A DNA stretch of 64,000 bases, from the NCBI GenBank assembly GCA_023213395.1, contig CM041465.1, forward strand, positions 81,537,741 to 81,601,740, read 5' to 3'. This stretch comes from Cycas panzhihuaensis. Lineage: Eukaryota; Cycadophyta. The notes beneath the pieces were generated by a model. It was given only the letters and a program-made list of their open reading frames with translations, had not been told where the DNA came from and made no database searches. Numbering within the stretch: position 1 is the first letter of the stretch; each line of letters begins with the position of its first letter. A program made the position numbers and the translations under genes. This document shows, piece by piece, positions 45,556-56,317 of the stretch.

Positions 45556-48500
45556 ATTTTCCCTATCTCCCTATTGTACCATTTTGCCTTGTTGGGTACT
45601 TATCCTTTTACGCAATTTTGAAGGACTCGATTGTGCCTCTTGAGTCTTGGTCTACTTCCTTTGAAGAATGCAATCATTTTCATTGGTTCCTCTTTCTATT
45701 CGCAACTCACCTGGATTTGGTAAGAGTGGAACTCTATCTTCGTCTTTATCCAACATGGATGGCTTGAACATCTTTAGATTCTCAACATTCACTACGGAAT
45801 ACATCTTCATGAATTCTGGAAGTTCAAGATAGAAATCATTTTCCCCAATCTTCTTCAAGATTGTAAAAGGGCCATAATGTATAGGCTTTAACTTTTTGCC
45901 TTCACCTTGTAATTGTTTTTTACTAAGGTGCAACCAAACTCTATCTCCTTCTTTAAAGGAATGGCTAGTTCTATATGCATCGTGCCTCTATTTGTATCTC
46001 TGTTGGGATTTTTAAAGCTTATCTTCAACTTGTTGATGGATTTTTTTTATTCTTTCCAAGAATCTTTATGCCTTTTCATCTGCTTCTTTCTCCTTTCCAT
46101 TTCCTATAGAAAGTTGAGTAGAAAATTCTAGATCGAAAGGACTTGCAAGAAGAAATTCTAAATATACCTCAAATGGTGATTTCTGGGTTGAGCTATGGAT
46201 AGCTCTATTGAAGGCAAATTGCAAGTATAGGAGACTTTCATCCCAAGTCTTAGGATGCTTGGTATTGTATCCTCGAATAACAAGATTAATGTCCTATTGA
46301 CAACTTCAGTCTGGTCATCTGTTTGAGGATGAAAAGCCATGCTCATATTTAGCTTCGTATCCATCATTCCCCAAAGTGTTTGCTAAAAATGAATTAGAAA
46401 GCTGATGTCTCAATCAGAAATGATTGAGCAGGGAAGTCCAAAATGCTCCCAAATATGCAGGAAAAATAATGTAGCTATGTCTTCTCCTGTATGTGTCTTT
46501 CTATAGGGAATCAATATCACCATTTTATTGAACCAATCAACAACTACAAACAAATAATCCATACCATTTTTGGTTCATGGTAGTCCTCCGAGGAAATCCA
46601 TGGAGATACTCTCCCATGGTCGTGATGGAACAGGAAGTGGAATGTACAATCCAAACTTCCTATTGGACGGCTTTGATGTGCTACTTAATGTACACCCTCG
46701 TACTCTTGTAGTCACATCTTGATGCATATTTGGCCAATACATATATTGCTACAAGTTTAGTAATGTCTTTCCCACTCCAAAGTGTCTTGGAACCTGAGAG
46801 GTGTGAGCTTCTCTTACCCACTTCATTCGGTCTACATGTTTTGGAATGTACAGCTTGTCTTGCTTGAAAAGAAGGCCATCTTTCACCGGAAATCAAGAAC
46901 TACTTTTCCTTGTCAGAGCTACTCAAAGACATGCTTGAATGCCTCATCTTTCAGGTATAAATCAACATATTCATCATGGAAGAAAGGTTGAAATTGTATA
47001 GCTACCAACAAACTAGAAATACCTTGTTGTTGAGGAGGTCTAGACAACAAGTCTATAATTTTATTTGTCGTTCCTTTCCTGTACTTAACTACATTGTGAA
47101 ACTGCTGCAAATAGGACATCCACTTCATATGCCTAGCCTGTTGCAATTTAGACTGAGTCTACAAGAATTACAAAGGCTTGTGGTCAATGTGGATGACCAC
47201 TTCTTTTCCTAACAAATATGGTCTCCAATGCTTCACTGCTTGGTGCAATGCATAGAGCTCCTTATCATAAGTTGGGTAGTTTATGACAGCTCCATTAAAT
47301 GTCTCTCAATGGTATGTTATTGGTCTTCCTTCTTGCTTCAACACTTCTCCCATGGCATAGCCTAAAGCATCAGTCTCAAATTCAAATGGTTTCTGCAACG
47401 AGGGTAAAGTTAACACTTGTGCCTCACAAATTTTCTACTTCAAAAGCCTGAAAGCTTTTTCTTATTCATTTTTCCAATGAAACTTTGCATGTCCTCCTGC
47501 CAATGCATGAAGAGGTGCTGCAATTTGAGAGAATTTGAAAATAATTTTTCTTAAATATTAACATGCACCAATGAAACTTCTTACCTCCGTGGTTGTCTTG
47601 GGTGTGGGCTAATTGAGAATGAGTTTAATCTTTGTTGGGTCAATCTTCAACTCTCCTCCTCCAACTATGAAACCTAAGAAGATGAGAGATTACTTTCTAA
47701 ACTCGCACTTCTTCATATTAAGTTTCAACTACTGCTCTTGGAGAACTTTAAGCACTTGCTTAACATGTTGGAGATTCTCCTCTCAAGTATGACTAAAAAT
47801 CAGAATATCATCTAGATAAACAAATACAAGGTCATCAATGAAAGGTCTTAATACCTCATTCATCAACCTCATGGAGGTGGTAGGTGCATTGCACAGACTA
47901 AACGACATTACCAACCATTCGAATAATCCTTGCTTCGATTTAAAGGTTGTCTTCCAAGTATCCTCCTCTTAGATTGGAACCTGATGGTAGCCTGATTTCA
48001 GGTCCAATTTGTTGAAATATCTTACTGACTGTAGCTGATCCAATAAGTCATTTATTCGTGGTAAGGGATGTCGATTCTTTATGGTGATCTTATTCAAAGC
48101 TCGGTAATCAATACACATTCTCCATCCTCCATCTTTCTTTGGCACCAAAACAATAGGTGAACCACATGGGAAACAACGCAGCTTGATCACTTCTTGTTCT
48201 AAGAGCTCTTAAATCTGCCTCTTAATCTCTTCATTCTCCAAAACTAAGTTTTAGTAGAGACTAAGATTTGGCAAAGGTGAATCGTCAACTCTTGGATTTC
48301 ATATTCAATTTCCCTTTTAGGGGCGCCCTTTTGGCTCTTGGAATATGTTATTATACTTATTCCTTAGGCCTTTAATCTGCTGCACTTGCTTCCTATCTAG
48401 TGCCTATATTGAGGACTATACTTGCTCTTTTCCTTCCACATTTAACTTTATCATCAATAGCACAAACTTCCTACAAGCATTAATCAATCTTTTCACTTGT

Positions 48501-48905
48501 TGGGAAGCTATGAGAGAGATCTTCTTTTGTGGCTTTGATGCATTGATCAGATATGATTTCCTGTCCTTGATGAGTCAAATCTTTCTCAGCCTCCTATGAT
48601 GAACTCCATCTCTATCATAGAGATATGGGATGCTAAACAAAACTTGACAAACATCCAAAGGGACTACTTCATCAATGAACTTTTGGATTCCTCTATCAAA
48701 TATGGCATCAACCATACTTTGCTTCACTTGGATTCTTACCATGAAGAGCTCCTCTCTAATCTCTAGATCAACTTGCTGATGGTTATTTTTAGGCTATGCA
48801 TTATCCATAAGCATCAACTTCTCATTGGCTCCTTCAATGCCACAAACTTCTTCATCACCCATAGAGTTAAGTAAAGCTTTACCTTCACTTTTAGCTTTAC
48901 CTTTT
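45556..48905 (-). pseudogene. Chromovirus pol (copy 2)
   Basis: Domains are as in copy 1: RT near 48210-47520 with VYLDDILIF around 47800-47830, RNase H to about 46920, integrase to about 46060, then the GPY/F module, which here stays open for 93 codons (45933-45652). Copy 2 has an indel near 46280 that breaks the integrase C-terminal frame open in copy 1, while copy 1 has its own breaks near 18770. Confidence 0.8.
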
Positions 48906-48919
48906 CCCTTGTTCTTGGG

Positions 48920-49461
48920 TCATTTCTCTGGGTGTAGGAACTGACAATCATCTATGATGTGACTTGCTCGCTTGCAATGAGTACAAGTGACTTTGATTTG
49001 GGTGGTATTGGCTTGTTTCTTCTTGCTAAAACCCCCAATGGGTTGTTGTCCAACTTTACCTGGAAACCTCTTTCCTTGGGTAGGTTTGTTGCTACCTTCT
49101 TGAGGTGTAAGCTTTTTCCTCTCAGTGAAAACCTTCTTATTCCTTTTTTCTATGGCAATCACCTTCTTGCTAACTTCATCGAGTGATTTAACTTCAAATA
49201 GTTGAAGTTCTTGTTGAATATGCTGGTGCATCCCTCCAATATACTTTAGCATGATGTCTTTACCTAGTAAAGAGATGCCCAATACAACAACTTGCTTTTG
49301 AAATTCTGTTGTGTAGTCTTGGACATTTTGGCCTCTTTCCTGTCAGTAATATTGTGATTTAATCCTCTATTGCTCTTCATACCCAATAGGATAGAATTAT
49401 TTCTTTATGAGGATTTTAAATTATTGCCAGGTGATTTCATTTATATTATGGCATTTAAGAC
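48920..49461 (-). pseudogene. Chromovirus gag, C-terminal part (copy 2)
   Basis: The 120-codon stretch 49282-48920 is identical to copy 1 apart from one residue (FPGK for FLGK) and keeps the CCHC knuckle. The N-terminal half is absent. Confidence 0.75.
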
Positions 49462-49463
49462 AC

Positions 49464-51166
49464 GTGTTCCATCTTCCCCAAGTAGGGGATGTGACGGTGA
49501 CACCCAGAGACATCCGGCAGATCCTAGGAGTGCTAGCGACAGGGAGACCAGCCTCGCTAGGAACATTGCCTGAACGAGGCGACCCATCGAGAGGCGACTA
49601 TGTTTTTATGGGCCAGGACAGGTGGGAGAGATGAGGAGTGCCTCTGCGGTATGGTGATGTTTAGGGTTCCTTGTGTGAGGAAGCTGATCACTCTATGCCT
49701 TCTATTCTGGATATCCCAGAAACAGAACTATAGAGATATCCCAGGCGGCTGGATCGATGTAGTACGGAGGTGCAAGGCTAAGGAGAAATTGGATTGGTCC
49801 ACCCTCACAGCAGCAAACCTCGTCGCTCAGCTGGACGCTATCAAGATGGTGGGTAAAGGTGGATTGTCTTACAGTACCCTCTTATAATGCTGGTTCTTTG
49901 ATAATTTTACAGTAGTGGCACCATCCGGGGGACCACACCACATATCAGAGTGGGCACCCATGGTGCACAGATGGCAAACCCGGTTCAGGGGAGTTAAGGA
50001 TCAGGCACACGTCAAGAGGTTTATGGATGCTACATCGCTAGATCTCCTTACTATGACTGACTACACCTCGGATCCCTACTGATCGATGAGATGGGATAGT
50101 GACGAGGAGGCAGGAGTGGTAGGGGCTACCCCCGGAGACGATGAAGGTGGTGATGGGGGAGATGGAGGAGATGGGGTCGACCCATCGCGAGCTATAGAGG
50201 AGGCAGGTCTATCAGGGACTGCCGAGGAGACGAGGTGGCCTGTGACACAAGCCCGGAGATTGAGGATCGTGGAGAGACCCAGGGGTATAGCTCCACTAGC
50301 AGAGGGAGGGACATAGGCTCCAGCAGTGGAGGTAGTTAAAGAGGAGGTGCCAGAGGAGGAAGCACTAGCAGCTGGTGGAGTGCCAGGGGCAGAGGCCATC
50401 ATACAGGCAGAGGAGTCAGCAGTCATAGTAAGTGAGGCCTTACTTTCCTCATTGTTTAATAGCCAGATGCCCACACGCTTTGATTTGGTTTTGGTTTGGT
50501 ATGTGACTGGATATATATACTGACATATGGCATGTTGGGTTTGTAGGTACCGCAAAGATTCGGCGGTTGGTGGAGGCTATGGTGAGGGAGGTGTTCCCTC
50601 AGGTGTATGTAGGGGGACAGCCACCTATTCAGGCTGAGGATGCACCGAGATCGGCTGGTGCCCACATGGAATCATTCGCCCCATTGGTGAAGGTGAGGGA
50701 TATATGGGTTGTAGAGTCCCAGGAGCACGTGGCATTCAAGGGACGCCTACAGCGAGAGCTGGATGAGACTCGGGATGAGCAAGATGCACTGCAGAGTCGC
50801 ATATAGGTACTAGAGGCTCAGGGAGGAGCCGACGGAGATGCGGACGGTAGGATACGGATGGCAGTCCTAGAGGAGCGTCTCCAAGGGATGGAGGAGAAGT
50901 TTCGGAGCATGGAGGAGAGACTCTGGGGAGTAGAGGGTAAGAGAGATCATATATAGGCTCGATACAATTAGCTGGTGGATCAGGTGGCATCAAGGTTGAG
51001 CCAGAGTAGTACATATACCTACACAACAATGACAACACCGAGGAGGCCATGTGATGAGGGGAGCGAGGCAGGGAGCTCTCGGAGGCTATGGAGGAGCCTA
51101 GGAGGCATGTGGTCCCTAGGAGAGGGATCACACCAACGAGGAGGTGATGCCCCTGGAGAGGGGTAA
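49464..51166 (+). pseudogene. PMD-like antisense gene of the minus-strand Tat element (copy 2)
   Basis: Same content as copy 1, with a better acidic segment: the frame 50326-50523 reads through EEVPEEEALAAGG into the intron donor, where copy 1 has small indels near 23476-23505. The start again resembles the PMD opening motif and has no initiator. The C-terminal part (50567-51166) encodes a Glu/Arg-rich, coiled-coil-like region ended by one stop near 50804, then a basic/Gly-rich tail. If real, the protein could be chromatin-associated or transposition-related like other PMD proteins; that is conjecture. Confidence 0.55.
50428..50546 (+). other. Probable spliceosomal intron in the PMD-like gene (copy 2)
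   Basis: Donor gtaagt at 50428, acceptor tttgtag ending 50546, with a further AG ending 50557 that keeps the flanking frames in register. Sequence matches copy 1. Confidence 0.55.
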
Positions 51167-51943
51167 TAGTAGGGTATGATATAGGTTAGGATGTGATGAG
51201 GGAAAGCATGGGCCTCCAGGGGGTCACCATGCAGAGACATATGATTGTACCCCCCCTGCAAAGACACTGGCTTCCCATGGATGATGTACTATCATTTGTA
51301 TGTTATGAGGATTGATTTTGTATATATAGATGGGGTAATTGGTAACCCATTTGACACATGAGATGGTGTTTGTGGTATACATTGCAATGGATGTAGAATG
51401 GATATGTATGTTTATGATGTTTTAGTTTTGGTGTGTACATATAAGAATATATGTATGTGAGTATGAGTATGCATAAATGCATGATGATGTAGTAGGTGAT
51501 GTTTTGACTATCACATAGCTAGAGTTATGCTTGTTCTTGATGTGGGTGTGATGTATTATTCATTATGAAATAAACACATATTTCCTTTTATGCAGGACCA
51601 TATCTCTAGCGAGGACGCACACGATCACCACGAGTAGCGACAATGGATACACGTGAGGCTAAGAGACAAGGTGACATGCATGTCTACGTGGGAGCATAGC
51701 GGGATATGCGAAGGAAATAACGATGGGAGGGAGTGACAACACCCCAAGAGTCACCCTAATTAGGGAATGCCCAAATAGGGAGGTGAGGTTCCCAAGAAAG
51801 AGGGAACAAGGGTTCTACGAAACGAACAGAAAAGAATAAGGACCTAAGCTATCCATTCCACATAAGGCTAGGGGGAATGTGAACAAGCTTACGACGGTAG
51901 TTTAGGCTCATTCCGAAGCATGGTGAAGGAATCACCGAGAGGA
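51167..51943 (-). other. 3' tail of the minus-strand Tat element (copy 2), with stem-loop
   Basis: Plus-strand coordinates of the pairing arms: TAAGCT (51845-51850) with AGCTTA (51886-51891), and CATTCC (51854-51859) with GGAATG (51874-51879). The region separates integrase from the convergent antisense gene. Confidence 0.6.
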
Positions 51944-53061
51944 TCATGCATAGAATTTCTTGAGGAATTTTCTGTTGACTGCCTTCTCAAATTCCAGGCC
52001 TTCTAAGGTAGAAATCCTATAAGCATCGTTATCGAGGCTCTCGAGAATGACGAAGGGACCAATCCATTTGGGCCTAAATTTGGTTAGGCGATCATGGAGA
52101 TATTCCAGCTTGAGGATGTAGTCCCTAAGGTATAAAGGACAGGTATGGAGATGTTTGTCATAACTCCTTTGTGAGTGGGCTTTCGAAGCGAGGTTTGCTT
52201 GGTAAGCCACTAAACGTCTCTCGTCTAGAGCCTCAAGGTCTAAGAGGCGAGCCTGACAGATAGACTCCTCATTAATAAGACCTCTAAGGGAGACTCGTAG
52301 AGAGGGGATCTCCACTTCCAGTGGGAGTACCACCTCAGTTCCATACACTAAGGAGAATGGTGTCATTCCAGTAGCCATACGGATAGAAGTACGATATGGC
52401 TAGAGGGCGGAAAGGAGTTCAAGATGCCAATCTCTTTGAGATTACGCAACAGTTTTCTTTAGAATGTTAATAAGGGTCTTGTTGAATTATTCAACTTGTC
52501 TGTTTGCTTGAGGGTAATAAGGAGACAAGGTCTTATGAGAAATTTTAAACTTCTTGCAAAGCTCATCCATCTCCTTGTTACAAAAGGGGGTTTGATTGTT
52601 TGTGATCAAGATGTCTGAGATCCCAAAATGGCAAATAATGTGCTGGTAGATGAAGGTGGCTATCGTGTTGCCAGGCATAGTAGACAGAGGGATTGCCTCC
52701 ATCTATTTTGTGAAATACTCCGTGGCAGTCAAGATGTACTTGTGCTGCGACGAAGAAGGTGGTGATATGGCACCAATGAGGTCTAGACCCCATTGAGCAA
52801 AGGGCCATGGAGATATGATAGGATGGAGGGCCTCAGAAGGCACGTGAGAGATGTTGGTGTGCTCTTGGCATCATCGACATCTCAGGGCTTAGGCATGGGC
52901 GTCCTTGAAAGGGCTGACCAATAATAGCCCATGCGAGGATCCTTTGGGCCATGGATTGACCTCCAAAGTAGCTCCCACAAATGCCATGATGGCATTCGCG
53001 AGTATCCGGTCCGCTTCATCTAAAGCGACACAGTGAAGAAGGATCCCATCAAAGGATCTTT
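51944..53061 (-). pseudogene. Integrase of the minus-strand Tat element (copy 2)
   Basis: The C-terminal 144 codons (52378-51944) are open; the core segment 52702-52487 is open too, with ITNNQT (second Asp) and QANRQVE (Glu). The first Asp lies in the DLIGA segment near 52780. The zinc-binding region is near 52870-52990. A stop follows the catalytic Glu directly (VE-stop-FN), and the conserved TAA before SQRDW is near 52447. Compared with the left element all three catalytic residues are kept. Confidence 0.8.
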
Positions 53062-54760
53062 TGTATAACAGTTCATCTATGAGGAAGTATTGTTTGGTGG
53101 TGGTGTAGATGCACGACTTGACTTTGTTGCTGGCTTCAGGGCGATATTACTTTTGAGTGAGATACTGCATAATGTCACCATACCACTCGCTATTGGTGAG
53201 CAAATGAGGACAGGTGCCCTGGATGGTCAGGATAGACTTGTCAGGGAGAGAATCATCAACAAGAACGTCGCACGTGTTGGGAATAGGGGCATTAGCTAGT
53301 TGCTCTACCACTATCATTCTATTCTTTGACTTCCTGTTAATGATTTGAAGGTCAAACTCTTGCAGTAGGATAGCCCAACGACCAGTCCTACTAGTCAAGT
53401 CCGAACGAGTAAGTAAGAGGTGCAAGGGATCGAATGGGACGATCACCTTGGTGGTGTTTCCGAGCAAATAATGTCTGAACTTCTTAGTCGCATGGACCAA
53501 TGAGAGACATTCCTTCTCAGCAGGGGGATAGTTAAGCTCGGTAGCCACGAGGGTACGGTTGATGAAATAGATCACTCTCTCAATCCCCAAATCATTCTCT
53601 TGTGCGAGCATTGTGTCCAAGGATTCATCGGTTGCCGAGGTATATAAGATGAAGGGCCTATCAAAGGGAGTAGACGCCAATGTAGGAGCAGAAGCGAGGG
53701 CTTCTTTGAGTCCTTCGAAGGCTTATTGGGTCTTAATCGACCAAACAAATGGGGCTCCTTTCTTTAATAAGGTGGTAAGGGGTTTGGCGTTTATGGTGAA
53801 GTCTGCTAAAAAATGCCTAAAGAAACTGAGCCTACCTAGAAATGACTTGATCTATCATTGCGTTCTAGGAGGCGGCATATCAAGGATTACCTTGACTTTG
53901 TCAGGGTCAATTTGAATTCCTTGTTTTGATACAAGAAATCCAAGGAGTTTGCTAGAAGTAACGGCAAACACACACTTGAGTGAGTTTAGGCTAACGTGAT
54001 ACTTACGGCATCACATGAAGATAGCCTGTAAGTTAGAAGGATGATGGGCCCTAACACGTGAGAGACCCATCATGTCATCCATGAAGACCTCCAATGTGTT
54101 ATCGACGAGGTCATGGAAGATGAAATGCATCGCTCTTTGATAAGTAGCACCTGCATTTTTAAGACCAAAGGGCATTGCCTTGTAGGCGAAGGTACCTCAC
54201 AGGGTGGTAAAGGTCATCTTGTGGTAGTCTTCGGGAGATATCTGGATCTGGTTGTAGCCAAAGAAGCCATCTATCAAGGACATAACTTTGAATCCAACGG
54301 TTCGATCGATGATTTGATCGATAAAGGGGAGTGGGAAGTTATCTTTGGGACATGCATTATTAATATCGTGAAAATCAATACATATCCAAATGGTCCCATT
54401 CTTCTTGGCAATGGGGACGATGTTCAACACCCATTTGGGGTAGTCGATAGAAGTGATAAGTCCAGCATCCAACAGCTTCTCGACCTCTATCTTAACAGCG
54501 GTCGAGAGCTTAGAGTAGAGAGGACGTTGTTTCTAGCACACGGGACAGACACTAGGAATGGTGGTGAGATTATGAGTGACAATGGAGGGGTAAATTCCCT
54601 TCATGTCAGAATAATCCCATGCAAAGACATCCCGAAACTCCTGGAACAAAAGGAAGTACTCCCTTACCTCATCAAGAGAGCATTCCATCCCGACCTTAAT
54701 GACCTTGCCAGGGGCCAAGACTATGTCCTGGGTTGCCCCCATGCACATGGCATTCCCCTC
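53062..54760 (-). pseudogene. RT and RNase H of the minus-strand Tat element
   Basis: RT begins near 54750 with the lead-in EFRDVFAWDYSDMKGI, then LITSIDYPKW and NIVPIAKKNGTI (91 open codons, 54472-54197), MPFGLKN near 54165 and the active site FMDDM at about 54085-54070. RNase H is open for 177 codons (53680-53147). Breaks between 54197 and 53680 and after QYLTQK near 53146 prevent a continuous product. The plus-strand frame 54113-54904 is antisense to it and is not considered a gene. Confidence 0.8.
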
Positions 54761-55585
54761 CTCGAAATGGAGAGGGGCAAGGTCAATGGGAAGAGATGGA
54801 ATAGGGGATGGGATTGGGTCAACGAGTGTGGACCCAATTGCGAGAATCTTCTAGTGGCCAAGCCTATGGTGACCAGAAGGAAAGTTGGGCACGAAGCCCA
54901 CTAAGTGCTCAAGGAGGGCTTCATCGTCTTCGAAGTAATCCACCACATGGATGACCTTACTTTGAACGGATGAAGTGCTGGAGGAAGTAGGAGCAACGGG
55001 ACCATGATGGTCATCAGGTTGCCCAACCTCCTCAAGAGACTCTAGAAGAGAGTCTCGAAGGGGCTCCTTGGAAGGAGCAAAAGGGAGTTCCTTAAAGCCA
55101 TCACCTGCGGGGGGTGATGAAGAGGAAGACCCAATGGCGGATGAGTCAATACGAGTGATGACTTACGACATAGAAGAGTGGCTAGTCTCACTAACGAAAG
55201 CAGTTCTAGATGGGGACGTAGAACGGGATAAATGCATCCTACTAGTATGAAGGAAAGAAACAGGGTGAAGGCAATCCTCATCCTCATTCTGAGACTCATC
55301 GTCACTAAATGAGGTGAACTACCCGTAGCTCCCAATACCAATAGGAGAAAAGTGCGTGAGACTAGAAGAAGAAGATGCAGGGTCTTCTTCGATGTGAGAT
55401 GGATTGGGTATACCAATGGAGTAAGTCGAGGCATAAGTAGAAGGGCCTTGGCTCGCTTAATTGATAGGGTGAGATTGTTTAATAGGTGGGCGCTCGTGGG
55501 AAACAACCCTCATTCATCCGTCATAGATGAATTTAAGTTGCCCCTAGAGGGTTGAACATATGGCTCCCATCTGGTCAAGCCATGG
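54761..55585 (-). other. Acidic Ser-rich linker between protease and RT, minus-strand element
   Basis: In the pol frame this contains a SIGIP..SHIEEDPASSS segment, FSDDESQNEDED near 55310-55280 and DDHHGP near 55010. It corresponds to 8531-9430 of the left element and 41171-41576 of the gag-protease element. No known domain is seen; such linkers are typical of Tat polyproteins. The 154-codon frame 55042-55506 is another frame of it. Confidence 0.55.
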
Positions 55586-56317
55586 TCAACCCAAGAGGAG
55601 ACTGTAGTCGACGTCAACATCGAGGACTACAATGTCAGCGAGGATAGTCTTGCCCTCGAGAGTGAGCAGGATCGAGACAGATCCCAATGGGGTCTTTTCG
55701 CTACCATCGTAGCCTTGGCATCGCCATGGAACAGGTTCCAAGGCAGAAATACCAAGCTCTTGCATAACACGCAAGGGCATGGCATTCACGGAAGAACCGT
55801 TGTCGACAATAGTCCTTCGCAGGGTACAGTCAGGTGTATCAATGGTAATGGTGAATGGGAAGTTCCACTGACATTCCCTTTCACACACGGGGGAAAGGTC
55901 TTTAGGGTCAAAAGAAATAACGGGCTTATGGATTTAGGTGACTCCCAAAGCATGGACGGGCACGTCATTTGACCCTAAAGCTTCTAAAAGGAGGGCTTGT
56001 TGCTTGGGATAACTCCTCAAAACATCCATCAAGGACATTCCCATAGTGATAGTATGAAGCTCGTCAACGATAGAGAAGGGCTTACCCTTTACAGTAGGTT
56101 GGGTAAGCGCCCTTTGAAAATCGTAACGACAAGGATGCACGAGAATGGAATTAGGAAAAAGTAGCATTTCCAAGGGAGAGTTCTTCAAAAGAGGATCGGA
56201 ATGAGGAGAAGAAGAAGCACCAGCTACTTCTTTGGCGGCTTGAGACCGAGTAAGGGCATACAAAGGAGTAGCCTCAAGCATTTGGATCACCTTCTTTCCC
56301 TTATTTCGGGGCTGCAA
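55586..56317 (-). pseudogene. Aspartic protease of the minus-strand Tat element
   Basis: Two open pieces, 56317-55934 and 55888-55586, cover the domain with one break between. Motifs in order: MSLMDVLRSYPKQQALLLEAL, FTITIDTPDCTLRR, IVDNGSSVNAM (active site, about 55810-55780), PLGSVSILLTL and DVDVDYSLLLG. Catalytic D-x-G-S is intact. Best protease in the window. Confidence 0.8.

Larger units (their letters stand above)
45236..49461 (-). mobile_element. Chromovirus, inner LTR part, pol and gag (copy 2)
   Basis: This duplicates 18309-22545. The remainder of the 21-bp minisatellite is at 45237-45380. The gag frame ends against PMD-like sequence at about 49461 exactly as in copy 1, so that junction predates the duplication. 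Confidence 0.75.
27076..53994. repeat. Tandem duplication, copy 2, interrupted by a later insertion
   Basis: 27076-35464 repeats 9916-18304 and 45231-53994 repeats about 18309-27075. The insert 35465-45230 is a complete LTR element. At 53994 the repeat ends and the minus-strand RT continues unbroken, so this copy keeps the original right flank, while copy 1 keeps the original left flank. Confidence 0.9.

Noticed and set aside
9916-53994. Nested insertion as the cause of the repeated 17-kb block
   Set aside because: The block contains parts of several unrelated elements in both orientations and ends inside RT on both sides, which no element insertion would give; tandem duplication explains it.
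54113-54904. 263-codon plus-strand frame, the longest in the window
   Set aside because: It is exactly antisense to the RT gene of the minus-strand element, which carries the family motifs; no motif is seen in this frame.
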